From NCBI GenBank assembly GCA_964650405.1, contig CAZYTO010000006.1, positions 1-54,182 on the forward strand: DNA of 54,182 bases, given 5' to 3'. Source of the DNA: CAZYTO01 sp964650405. Its GTDB lineage: Bacteria; Acidobacteriota; Thermoanaerobaculia; Gp7-AA8. The notes under the pieces were generated by a model that saw only the letters and a list, made by a program, of their open reading frames with translations, did not search any database and was not told the DNA's origin. Each line of letters starts with the position of its first letter. Position 1 is the stretch's first letter. Both the position numbers and the translations under genes were made by a program. Below, in pieces: positions 34,838 to 43,070 of this stretch.

Positions 34838-34915
34838 TGGGGACGCAGAGATCTCGGAGAATCGGAGACGCGGAGATTGAGCTTGCTTCTCCGCGTCCTC
34901 CTCGTCTCCGCGTGA
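34838..34915. repeat. Tandem-word inverted repeat
   Basis: The left arm repeats CGGAGAxx with period 8 (CGGAGAAT, CGGAGACG, CGGAGATT). The right arm (about 34888-34912) has the complement CTCCGCGTCCTCCTCGTCTCCGCG. It lies 48 bases beyond the stop of the 202-aa gene, so it may terminate or stabilise that transcript. Confidence 0.6.
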
Positions 34916-34962
34916 TGTGCTTGGCAGTTCGTAAGAGCTGCACACGCTGGGAGTTGCGTGCG

Positions 34963-35571
34963 CTACTTCTGAGATTCGTCAGACGGCTCAGTGGACAGTT
35001 CCGGCAACGGAGCCGGTGCCTCGGGCGAAGGCGACTCGGCAGTCTCGGCTCCCTTCTTCCGGCGTCCGATGGCCTTCAGGCGCTTGATCTCCTGCAGATG
35101 CGTCTTCAGTCCGGCGTTTTCCGGCTTGCGGGCCAGTTGCTTACCGACTCCGTACGCCTGCGCGGCGATGAGGGCAATCTCGTAGCGGCGCATCAGGTTG
35201 GCGTCGGAGACGCCTTCCAGCATCGCCCGCAGCTCATCCTCCACCGCCGTCCAGCGGTTGCTCACATCCACCTTCCGGAGCACCTCCTCCGCCGGGTGCC
35301 CGACGGCCTGCGACACATTCTCCGAGGCGCCGATAATGCTGATGGAGGAATTGACTGTGTGTCGCGTGAGCCGCACCAGATCGTGGTACGCCTGCCGCTG
35401 CTTGGCCGTCAGGTGCGGTCCCTCGCCCATCTGTTGCTGAAGGGCGCGCAACTGCGTCACGACCACTTCCGGAGCCGGCATGCCCGGCAGCGCATCCGCC
35501 GCGGGTTGCCGCGCTCTTTTCCTGACTGCTTCTGCGGCACGTCTGCCCTGGGACTGACTGACTTCGGCCAT
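34963..35571 (-). CDS. Unknown 202-aa mostly helical protein
   Basis: ATG 35571 is preceded by AAAGGA at good spacing. The N-terminus is basic (GRRAAEAVRKRARQPAAD). The middle is predicted all-helical (VVTQLRALQQQMGEGPHLTAKQRQAYHDLVRLTRH, quoted in parts; then VEDELRAMLEGVSDANLMRRYEIALIAAQAYG). A Lys/Arg patch (RLKAIGRRKKG) precedes a disordered acidic Pro/Glu/Ser tail. There is no signal peptide and no membrane segment. I do not recognise a family. Its 5' flank carries the long 21-bp array, so DNA binding to that array is a testable idea, with no motif to prove it. Confidence 0.7.
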   Translation of the reverse strand: MAEVSQSQGRRAAEAVRKRARQPAADALPGMPAPEVVVTQLRALQQQMGEGPHLTAKQRQAYHDLVRLTRHTVNSSISIIGASENVSQAVGHPAEEVLRKVDVSNRWTAVEDELRAMLEGVSDANLMRRYEIALIAAQAYGVGKQLARKPENAGLKTHLQEIKRLKAIGRRKKGAETAESPSPEAPAPLPELSTEPSDESQK

Positions 35572-35610
35572 GTTCGTTCCTTTCGTCTCGTTACTGGGGC
35601 AGAGATCGTT

Positions 35611-35907
35611 ACGGAGGCAGTTGTACGTGAGCTTACGGATATCGTACGTGGATTCACGGATATTACACGTAATCTGACGCACATTGCACGTTAGTAAACG
35701 GATATTACATGTTATTTTACGAAGATTACATGTGAATTAACGATGGTTACACGTGGCATCACGACTATTGATCGTGGTATCACATGTGTTCACCGTTATA
35801 TTACAGATCTAGCACGTAGGCTTACATGCTTTATACGTGTGCAAACAGACATTTCACATGCTTTCACGGAGATTGCACGTAGCGTCACGGACATTACACG
35901 CCGGCCC
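35611..35907. repeat. 21-bp-period intergenic array 2 (thirteen exact-length units)
   Basis: From 35635 to 35907 there are thirteen consecutive units of exactly 21 bp, each beginning with ACG or ACA, preceded by one 24-bp unit at 35611. Examples are ACGGATATTACACGTAATCT (35656, last base omitted) and ACGGATATTACATGTTATTT (35698). A core of the type TTACACGTAA, TTGCACGTTA or TTACATGTTA sits at a fixed offset. The array is much more AT-rich than its surroundings and lies directly 5' of the 202-aa gene. Apart from this and the palindromic element, nothing is seen in 35572-36165. Confidence 0.85.
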
Positions 35908-35987
35908 ACGAGCAGACACGCCGGCTCGCAGACGTCACTTCTCGAGAGTTGACGGTTGGGTGGGGTGGCCCGGCGCCCGCCCTTCCC

Positions 35988-36065
35988 CTGGCCATGGAGG
36001 CTTTCGGAGTCCGCCAGACACCAGCGCGGGCTGGCGAGGGCTGTATGGCCACCACACCGAACCCG
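35988..36065 (-). repeat. Palindromic dispersed element, copy B
   Basis: Read on the minus strand, this segment carries CGGGTTCGGTGTGGTGGCCA, then CCCGCGCTG, then TCCGAA and CCAGG at nearly the same spacing as copy A (6809-6885). The first block matches at 19 of 20 bases. The flanks are not related, which marks the approximate ends of a repeat of about 78 bp. Confidence 0.65.
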
Positions 36066-36165
36066 CAATCCGGCCGCGCTCTCCCGGGAAGCTGCGCCAC
36101 GCCCGCGCCGGGAGCTCTGCATGGAAGCTGCGGAATCCCCGTGCCCGCCGTGAGATGCTCCACCG

Positions 36166-37050
36166 ATGATCGTCCACCTCATCGACGGGACGTATGAGCT
36201 GTTCCGCCACTTCTACGGTCTGCGGCGGGCGAAGAACGGCGATCCACCGTTCGGGGCCGTGCGCGGGGTGCTGCAGATGGTCCTCCAGATGTACGAGACG
36301 GGGGCGACGCACCTCGGCGTGGCGACGGATCACGTCATCGAGTCGTTCCGGAACCGGCTCTGGTACGGCTACAAGACCGGCGCCGGGATCGAGCCCGCCC
36401 TCCTGGCGCAGTTCCACCCGCTGGAGGAGGCGCTCACGGCGATGGGAGTGGTGGTTTGGCCGATGGTGGAGCTAGAGGCGGACGATGCCCTGGCCTCGGC
36501 CGCTGCGCTGGCGGCGGCCGATCCCGGCGTGGACAAGGTCTGCATCTGGACGCCCGACAAGGACCTCGCCCAGTGCGTCGTGGCCGACCGCGTCGTGCAG
36601 GTCGACCGCAAGAGCGGCAAGGTGCGCGACTCCGAGGGAGTGCGGCAGAAGTTCGGCGTCCTGCCGGAATCGATTCCCGACTATCTCGCGCTGGTGGGGG
36701 ACGCCGCCGACGGCTATCCGGGCATCCCCGGCTTCGGGGCGAAATCGGCCGCGGCCGTGCTCTCGCATTTCGGCCACATCGAAGCCATTCCGGAGGACGG
36801 TATGCAGTGGCGCGGGGTGCTGAGCAGCGGCCGGCTGGCCGGCGTTCTCAAGGAGCAGCGCGACCGGGCGCTCCTCTTCCGCGCGCTCGCGACGTTGCGG
36901 GCGGATGAGCCGCTTTTCGACTCCGTGGAGCAATTGCGCTGGAAGGGACCGACGGAGTACTTCCGCCCGTACGCGAAGCTCATCGAAAGTGCCGAGCTCG
37001 TCGAGCGCGCGGAACGGGCGGCGAAACAGGTGGGGGCGATCGCGGGATAG
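36166..37050 (+). CDS. 5'-3' exonuclease (PolI N-terminal domain / FEN-like)
   Basis: Stand-alone flap/5' nuclease of 294 aa. The acidic metal-binding residues are in place: Asp8 in LIDGTYELFR, Glu102/Glu104/Asp106/Asp107 in VELEADDALASAA, Asp131/Asp133 in TPDKDLAQCV, and Asp179/Asp182 in YLALVGDAADGYPGIPGFG, which also begins the helix-hairpin-helix. It would remove RNA primers or flaps in replication and repair. The length is close to the exonuclease domain of DNA polymerase I, and no polymerase domain follows. It is a single gene; the sequence before it is GC-rich repeat-like DNA without an obvious promoter. Confidence 0.9.
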   Translation: MIVHLIDGTYELFRHFYGLRRAKNGDPPFGAVRGVLQMVLQMYETGATHLGVATDHVIESFRNRLWYGYKTGAGIEPALLAQFHPLEEALTAMGVVVWPMVELEADDALASAAALAAADPGVDKVCIWTPDKDLAQCVVADRVVQVDRKSGKVRDSEGVRQKFGVLPESIPDYLALVGDAADGYPGIPGFGAKSAAAVLSHFGHIEAIPEDGMQWRGVLSSGRLAGVLKEQRDRALLFRALATLRADEPLFDSVEQLRWKGPTEYFRPYAKLIESAELVERAERAAKQVGAIAG

Positions 37051-37091
37051 GCAGTCGCCTGGCTCGCCGCTCGCCGCCTCCCGCCCGCCCG

Positions 37092-37699
37092 TCAAAGCAA
37101 CTGATTCTCGATCGCGTACTGCACGATCTCGGCGTTGTTCTTCAGGCCCATCTTCTCGAGGAGGCGGGCCCGGTGGGTGCCGATGGTCTTGACGCTGACG
37201 TTCAGGTCGGCGGCGATCTCGCGGGGCGGCTTGCCTGCGCGATCATGCACAGGACCTGGAACTCGCGCTCGGAGAGGGCCTCGTGGCGCCGCCGGCCGCC
37301 GCCGTCCATCAGGTCGAAGGCCAGGGTCTCGGCAAACGCGGGGGGGAGGTAGCGCTCGCCGCGGACGAGCCGGCGGATGGCCGCGACCAGATGCGCACGC
37401 GCGCTGTCCTTGCTCACGTATCCCGCCGCTCCCGCCTTTAGTACACGCGTCGCATACGAGGAGTGGGTGTGCATGCTGAGGATCAGGACGGGAGTGTTGG
37501 GGATGCGTTCGCGCTCGCTGGAGTTTTCCGCGGCGAAGAGGAGGACGAGGAGCAGGAGCAGCGGCAGGGCGACGACGGCCGCCAGGCTACCCAGCGAGGC
37601 GCGGATCGACCACCGCCGTACCATGGCTGCAGGAGTGTAGGGCACGAGAGGCTCGGGCTGAGCGTCGGCCACGGGCGAGAGGGCACTGTTCCGATCCAC
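37092..37699 (-). pseudogene. Broken LuxR-family response regulator fused to a kinase-like membrane segment
   Basis: The frame from 37699 starts with MDRNSALSPV and a hydrophobic segment (SLGSLAAVVALPLLLLLVLL) like the first membrane helix of a sensor kinase. It then switches abruptly to the second half of a receiver domain (NTPVLILSMHTHSSYATRVL, AGAAGYVSKDS, LVRGERYLPP) and the start of a LuxR output domain (LSEREFQVLCMIAQ). There the frame breaks near 37235. The next frame continues AGKPPREIAADLNVSVKTIG and THRARLLEKMGLKNNAEIVQ to TGA 37092. The receiver half with the phospho-acceptor Asp is missing. A deletion joining two neighbouring genes plus a frameshift explains it. Confidence 0.8.
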
Positions 37700-37797
37700 G
37701 AATGAGGTGCGGTTAACCGTCGTGGTTACGACTGTGAGCTGCGTCTGTTGAGCGCGAATCCGACCTTGTACCGAGAGTCGTGAGGATGCGCTGTGAC

Positions 37798-37861
37798 GGA
37801 AGGCTGAAAGGCTGAAAGGCCAGAGGCAGCACGGGCTTCCCTTCCAGCCTTTCAGCCTTCC
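37798..37861. repeat. Tandem-word hairpin abutting the IS element
   Basis: The left arm (37798-37819) is tandem GGCTGAAA (period 8). The right arm (37840-37861) is its near-perfect reverse complement, 20 of 22 bases. The IS1380-type left inverted repeat starts at the next base. Confidence 0.75.
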
Positions 37862-39342
37862 AGCCTCCTGAAAACCGCAGTTGAAGATGCAAGGTGCTGA
37901 GGGGCGTGGAGTTCAGGTCACGAGAGGCAACTGCGCCGCAGTTGGGAAAACAGGTGGCGAGGCGCGAGAGAGCAGGATTTCGAAAGACTCTCGCCATCGT
38001 CGGACCAGCCCGAGGCGAAGGATGACCCTTCGGCCACAGCGACCGAGCATGGCGCCGACGACGAAGACTTTGGTTCGAACGGTCGCTAGGGTCACGGAGG
38101 TGTCCCGCAACACCTCGTTCTTGAAAGCTGAACAGATGTTGAACAGAGCCACGATGAGGCGAAGCACCATTTCGGTTGCGTAGAACGGCGTCATGCAGAA
38201 GCCTTGAGCACCGAAGTCGGTCTTGTACTCCTTGATCGTGTTCTCGCACTCCGCTCGACTGTCGTAGAGATCGCAGCATTCGAGTGGGTCGGAGCTGAGC
38301 GACGTGACCAGCGCATGAAAGTCGTAAGACTTGGACTGGAAGAGCTCTCCTTTGACTTCCGTGACGCGTCGCATGAACAACACACGACGGGGCTTGGCCC
38401 AGTTTGGGTATTCAACGAGTTCCTCGGCCACTTCATGGACCCGGTCGCGTCGCTTCCAGCGCTCGTCCGGGATGGCCGCGGCCATGCGCTTGAACGGCTG
38501 ATGCATCCTGACCGCCACGATGTACGGCAAGCCCTGAGCTTCGAGTCGTCGGATGAAGTCTTCGCTATGAAAGCCCGAATCGGCCCTGACCAGGGTGATC
38601 TTGAACCCCTCAGGCAAGCTGGCCAGCAGTTCTATGAGGAACTCGGCGGACCCTCGCAACGCCGAGCTACCGCCCTGCCGAAGGCTCATGTGGGCGATGT
38701 GCTTGCTCTTGGCCAGCATCCCCAGCAGCGGATCTTGCGAGACCCCTCCTGATCGCCCCTTCTGATAGCTCTCGCTCGTCCCTTCCTGATGGCCATACCT
38801 GGCCAGCCTCGTCGAATCCAAGTCCAAGATGTCTTCGGTTCGTCGCTGGATTAACAGTTTGCCCGTCAGCTCTCTCACGCGATCGTGAATCTGTTCGGCC
38901 TCACCGCGCGATAGCGACTCGAAGTAGCGCCGCAACGTGTCAGCACTTCCCACCCGCTCGGCATCCATCGCTACTCGGATCACTTCATCTCCTCGCATCC
39001 GTTCCACGTGCGCGAACCGATTCCCGCCCGTCAGCACCGTAGCCATCAGCGCCTTCACGATGTCCACGCTACTGATCCGGTTCGGAGACTCCTTCTTGTC
39101 CGGAAGAATCTTCTCCAGTGCTTCAAATACACCGACCCTCGCCGCGAACTCGAAGAACAGCACCAACCCACCCCATCCGCTCAGCGGCTTGTTCGTGTAC
39201 TCGACTCCTACCTCTCCACCTCTGATACTCTGCTCGCGCACCGTTTCGTCCCTCTCTCTCGCTCTTTGTTTTTGCCAAAACCATCGTAGCGACGAGAGTT
39301 ACGAACGGTGCCTTTTTTTTGAACTGCGGTTTTCAGGAGGCT
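37862..39342 (-). mobile_element. IS1380-family insertion sequence, about 1.48 kb
   Basis: The element is bounded by 21-bp perfect inverted repeats: AGCCTCCTGAAAACCGCAGT (37862, final T omitted) and its reverse complement ending at 39342. The exact outer boundary could be 2-4 bases further in. It contains a single intact transposase gene. No convincing target-site duplication is visible (TTCC against TCAT outside these ends), so it is either old or was joined by rearrangement. Confidence 0.9.
37913..39241 (-). CDS. IS1380-family transposase
   Basis: DDE transposase of 442 aa. The catalytic segments are visible: LDLDSTRLARYGHQEG (first Asp with the family GHQEG), VRADSGFHSEDF (second Asp) and SRAECENTIKEYKTDFG (Glu). 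YTNKPLSGWGGLVLFFEF near the N-terminus is also typical. The gene appears intact with the usual family length. The start is taken as ATG 39241, about 100 bp inside the right inverted repeat. This makes the element potentially active. Confidence 0.93.
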   Translation of the reverse strand: MREQSIRGGEVGVEYTNKPLSGWGGLVLFFEFAARVGVFEALEKILPDKKESPNRISSVDIVKALMATVLTGGNRFAHVERMRGDEVIRVAMDAERVGSADTLRRYFESLSRGEAEQIHDRVRELTGKLLIQRRTEDILDLDSTRLARYGHQEGTSESYQKGRSGGVSQDPLLGMLAKSKHIAHMSLRQGGSSALRGSAEFLIELLASLPEGFKITLVRADSGFHSEDFIRRLEAQGLPYIVAVRMHQPFKRMAAAIPDERWKRRDRVHEVAEELVEYPNWAKPRRVLFMRRVTEVKGELFQSKSYDFHALVTSLSSDPLECCDLYDSRAECENTIKEYKTDFGAQGFCMTPFYATEMVLRLIVALFNICSAFKNEVLRDTSVTLATVRTKVFVVGAMLGRCGRRVILRLGLVRRWRESFEILLSRASPPVFPTAAQLPLVT

Positions 39343-39485
39343 TCATCTTCACCGTCCGATCGGACTCTATGCAACGCCCGCGTACGGTCGTTCACGTGAC
39401 GGTAGCGGAGAGAAGGAAGGGCGGCCCGAGTGTTTTCCGACGGGCAGGCGCGCACGTGTTACTCTACTCGCGGGTTCGCACGTCC

Positions 39486-40634
39486 ATGTCCCTCCTGTCA
39501 ATCCGGCTGTTCGGCGAGTTTTCCGCCGTCGATCACCGTGGCAACGCTCTGTCCATCGGAAACCGGCGGACGCAGGCGGTCATCGCCTTCCTGGCGCTGA
39601 CGGTCGAGGGCGAGCGTACGGTGAAGGACTTCGCGACGCTCTTCGGCGGCGACGATCCGCTGCTATCCGCGGCCGCGCTGACCCGGGACCTGCAGTTCGC
39701 GCTGCGCTTTCTCCCTCCCGACCTGCTGCGCCACGACCGCGACTCGGTGCGCTTCCAGCCCACCGTGATCGAAGTGGACGCCGTCCGCTTCAACAACTTC
39801 GCGGCATCGGAGTCGCTGGCCTCCATCCGCTCGGCGGCGGAGCTCTACCAGACCGCGCTGCTGCCGGATTTCAGCAGCGGCATCGAGGCCTTCGACCGCT
39901 GGCTGGAGATCGAGCGCCGCCACTACGCGCGGGAGGCCATGGCCGTCATCAGCAAGGTCCTCTCGGCGCAGATCAAGGCGGGATGGTGGGAGCTGGCGGT
40001 GGAAACGGCCAGCCGGCTGCTGTCGCTCGACCCGACGCAGGAAGTCGTCCACCGCACGCTCATGCGCCTTCAGCTCGAACAGGGACGGGCCGACTCGGCG
40101 CTGCGCCGGTACCAGGAGTGCGCCGACATCCTCCGCCGCGAGTTCGACCGCCTCCCCAGCCCGGAGACGGAGAAGGTGCACCAGGAGATCGCGGAGGCGC
40201 TGAAGAAGACGCCGGCGCCGCGCGAGGTGTTCCGCAAGCCGCTGGACCGGCCGGTACTGGTGCTGCTGGTGGAGGACGACATGGTGTCGTCGGCGCTGAT
40301 GGAAGGGCTGCTGGACGACGCCGGCTACGAGGTGGTCACCGTGGCCGACGGTGCCTCGGCGCTGATCGAGATCGGGCGGCGGCAGTTCGACCTGCTCATG
40401 CTCGACATCAACGTGCCCACCCTGGACGGCCTACAGTTCTTCGAAGTGATGATGCAGAAGGGCTTCGAGACTCCTGCCGTCTTCATCACCGGCAGCGCCG
40501 CGCCGGAGGTCGAAGCCCGGAGCCTGGAGCTGGGCGCCGCCGACTTCCTGCGCAAACCGATCCGCCGCGAGACGCTGCTGCCGCGCATCCGCGCCATCCT
40601 TCAGCGCCGCGAGCGCGCCCGCGTCGTCCGGTGA
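39486..40634 (+). CDS. SARP-like regulator with C-terminal receiver domain
   Basis: Protein of 382 aa. Residues 1-100 resemble the winged-helix domain of AfsR/SARP regulators (LSIRLFGEFSAVDHRGNAL ... RRTQAVIAFLAL). Residues 105-245 are a bacterial transcriptional activator (BTAD) TPR-like domain (YQTALLPDF, WLEIERRHYAREA, HRTLMRLQLEQGRADSALRR). Residues 256-375 are a receiver with acidic pocket Glu263-Asp264-Asp265, phospho-Asp307 in LMLDINVP, Thr335 and Lys357. ATG 39486 is chosen at the domain start. It overlaps the kinase gene by GTGA, so the pair is a two-component system with an unusual output. Its 143-bp upstream gap begins at the IS element. Confidence 0.85.
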   Translation: MSLLSIRLFGEFSAVDHRGNALSIGNRRTQAVIAFLALTVEGERTVKDFATLFGGDDPLLSAAALTRDLQFALRFLPPDLLRHDRDSVRFQPTVIEVDAVRFNNFAASESLASIRSAAELYQTALLPDFSSGIEAFDRWLEIERRHYAREAMAVISKVLSAQIKAGWWELAVETASRLLSLDPTQEVVHRTLMRLQLEQGRADSALRRYQECADILRREFDRLPSPETEKVHQEIAEALKKTPAPREVFRKPLDRPVLVLLVEDDMVSSALMEGLLDDAGYEVVTVADGASALIEIGRRQFDLLMLDINVPTLDGLQFFEVMMQKGFETPAVFITGSAAPEVEARSLELGAADFLRKPIRRETLLPRIRAILQRRERARVVR

Positions 40635-43051
40635 ACAACCGATTCACGATCGACCCGGAAGACGTCGAGCGGCGGCGCACCGAACGAGCCCGCCGCCTGG
40701 CCGTCGTCGAGCTGCCGGCCGTGCGCGTGGTCGGCTCCGTCTTTCTCTCCGCCGCGGTCCTGCTCCACAACCGCTACCTGCTGCACGACCCCTCGCTGGG
40801 GGCGTGGCTCACCGTCACCGCCATCCTCTTCGGCTACTGCGCCCTGGCCTGGCTTGTCGCCGCCGCCGGCTACCGGCTCCCGCCGCCCCGCGATTTCACC
40901 GTCCTGGCCTTCGCCGGCGACATGGTGGTCTGGACCTTCGCCATCTACGGCACGGGCGGCGAAGCGAGCTGGCTCTTCTTCATCCTGCTCATGCGCGTCG
41001 GCGACCAGACGCAGACCACCGTGCGGCGGTGCCTGGCCTTCGCTCTCTTCGGGACGTTCTGCTACACGTCCATGCTCGCCTGGATCGTGCTGGCCGACCA
41101 CCGCCCGGTGGTCACCTCGGCCGCAGCGGTCAAGGCGGCCTTCCTGCTGTTCTCGGGCCTCTACCTCGCGGCGGCTGCCCGAAGCGCGGAGACGCGGAGG
41201 GCACGGCTCGTCGATGCCATCCGCACCTCGCGCGGGCTCATCGTGCGGCTGGAGGAGCAGTCCCTGGCCTTGCGCGAAGCGCGTGCCCGGGCCGAGGAGG
41301 CCAGCGCCGCCAAGAGCGAGTTCGTGGCCAACATCTCCCACGAGATGCGCACACCGCTGCACGGAATCCTGGGGATGCTCCAACTGGCCGGAGAGCGCGT
41401 CACCTCGCCGGACGTGCAGCGCCAGCTCGACCTGGCCCGCCGCTCTGCGGATTCGCTGCTGCGCACCATCGACGACATCCTCGACTTCTCGAAGATCGAG
41501 GCCCGGAAGACGGAGCTCGAACCGGTCTACTTCGACCTGCGCGAGACGGTCACGGAGATCTGCAAGTCGGTGGGCGTGACGGCGATGATGAAGGGCGTGG
41601 GGTTCACCTTCGCCGTCGATCCGGGCGTGCCCGACCGCGTCTGGGGCGATCCGCTCCGCATCCGGCAGGTACTGGTCAACCTCATCGGCAATGCCATCAA
41701 GTTCACCGCCAGCGGCGAGATCGTCGTGCGGGTGGATCGCATCGGCGGCGACGAGCAGAGCGCCGTGCTGACGTTCACCGTCAGCGACACCGGCATCGGG
41801 ATCGAGCCGCGCGACCGGAACCTGATCTTCGATCCGTTCGCCCAGGCGGATAGCACGCACTCGCGGCAGTTCGGCGGGACGGGGCTGGGCCTGTCCATCG
41901 TGGCACGCCTCGTCGACGCCATGGGCGGGACGATCCGCGTGGACAGCGAGCCGGGACGCGGAAGCACGTTCCGGGTCACGCTGCCCCTCGGTTACGACGG
42001 CGTGGCCGTGGCCCGGCCGGCGTGGGAGCGGGGTCTGGAAGGGATGCGGGCCATCGTCATCGAGCCGCACGCGACGTCGCGTTCCGTCATCGGCGAGATT
42101 CTTCGTGCTCACGGCATGGTGGCGGAGCTGCACGCGACCGTGACCGGCGCGACCCAGCCGCCCCTTCGCGAGGCCTACGCCTGCGTCATCGCCGACACGT
42201 CTTCCCTCGCCGCGGGCAGATGGCTGCCGGCGGTACCGGTGGTCGGCCTGGCCTCGGGGCTGACCTCGGTCGACGATGACGCGGTAGTGGTGACGCGGCC
42301 GGTCGGGGAGCGGGAGTTGATCGATGCCATCGGCATCGCCGCCGGACTGACCGACCGGGCCGTGCTCTACACGCTGGAGCCGGAGACGACGCCGCTGCGA
42401 AAACTGCGCGTGCTGGTGGTGGACGATCATCCCGTCAACCAGGAATTCGCGGCCGAGGTGGTGCGCCGGGCGGGACATGACGTGGCCATGGCCGCCAGCG
42501 GCGAGGAAGCGCTGGCCATCCTGGAGGACCGTGAATTCGACGTGATTCTGATGGATGTGCAGATGCCGGGCATCGACGGCCTCGAGGTCACGCGGGCCTA
42601 TCGGACAGCACACCCGCAGACCCCCACGCGCATCATCGGCCTCACGGCCCACTCCAGCCGCACCGACCGGGAGCGCTGCCTCGATGCAGGAATGATCGAG
42701 GTGCTGGTGAAGCCCGTGAATCGCACCCAGCTCGCCGATGTGCTGCGCGACCCCGCCGTGCCGGGAGTCTCGCGCGCGCTGCTGGCCCGCGTCCGGGAAG
42801 CATTCCATCAGCAGACGCCGCGCCTGCTGGCCTCGATGCACGCCGCCCTTGACGCCGGCGATGCCGCCGCGCTGGCCCGCGACGCGCACACGATGAAGGG
42901 GGCGCTCTCGAACTTCGGCCCGGGCCATGCCCTGGAGGCCTCGCGCGCCGTGGAAGCCGCGGCCCGCGCAGGCGACCTCGCCCGCGCCGCAGCCCAGTTG
43001 GCCGCGCTGGAGGTGTCGGTCAAGGAAGTGGAGGAGAGGCTGGAGGCGTAG
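40631..43051 (+). CDS. Membrane hybrid histidine kinase with receiver and Hpt domains
   Basis: Protein of 806 aa with GTG start at 40631 overlapping the regulator stop (GTGA). Residues about 30-185 contain five or six membrane helices. HisKA has the phosphorylated His237 in FVANISHEMRTPLHG. The ATPase domain has NLIGNAIKF, DTGIGI and GGTGLGLSI. A degenerate receiver (MRAIVIEPHATSRSVIGEIL, no Asp pocket) precedes a complete receiver (LRVLVVDDHP, phospho-Asp642 in LMDVQMPG). A C-terminal Hpt domain has His753 in HTMKGALSNFG. This gives a full His-Asp-His relay whose final target is probably the receiver of the SARP-like partner. The signal is unknown. Confidence 0.93.
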   Translation: MNNRFTIDPEDVERRRTERARRLAVVELPAVRVVGSVFLSAAVLLHNRYLLHDPSLGAWLTVTAILFGYCALAWLVAAAGYRLPPPRDFTVLAFAGDMVVWTFAIYGTGGEASWLFFILLMRVGDQTQTTVRRCLAFALFGTFCYTSMLAWIVLADHRPVVTSAAAVKAAFLLFSGLYLAAAARSAETRRARLVDAIRTSRGLIVRLEEQSLALREARARAEEASAAKSEFVANISHEMRTPLHGILGMLQLAGERVTSPDVQRQLDLARRSADSLLRTIDDILDFSKIEARKTELEPVYFDLRETVTEICKSVGVTAMMKGVGFTFAVDPGVPDRVWGDPLRIRQVLVNLIGNAIKFTASGEIVVRVDRIGGDEQSAVLTFTVSDTGIGIEPRDRNLIFDPFAQADSTHSRQFGGTGLGLSIVARLVDAMGGTIRVDSEPGRGSTFRVTLPLGYDGVAVARPAWERGLEGMRAIVIEPHATSRSVIGEILRAHGMVAELHATVTGATQPPLREAYACVIADTSSLAAGRWLPAVPVVGLASGLTSVDDDAVVVTRPVGERELIDAIGIAAGLTDRAVLYTLEPETTPLRKLRVLVVDDHPVNQEFAAEVVRRAGHDVAMAASGEEALAILEDREFDVILMDVQMPGIDGLEVTRAYRTAHPQTPTRIIGLTAHSSRTDRERCLDAGMIEVLVKPVNRTQLADVLRDPAVPGVSRALLARVREAFHQQTPRLLASMHAALDAGDAAALARDAHTMKGALSNFGPGHALEASRAVEAAARAGDLARAAAQLAALEVSVKEVEERLEA

Positions 43052-43070
43052 GACGCCTCCGTTGTCCACA

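Noticed and set aside
35743..35952. Open frame across the 21-bp array giving heptad-like residues
   Set aside because: There is a TAG-TAA pair in one unit, no ribosome-binding site, and the frame is a by-product of a 21-base period. Kept only as an alternative explanation for the array.
37862..39342. Target-site duplication of the IS1380 element
   Set aside because: Flanking 4-base words do not match in any of the boundary choices tried.
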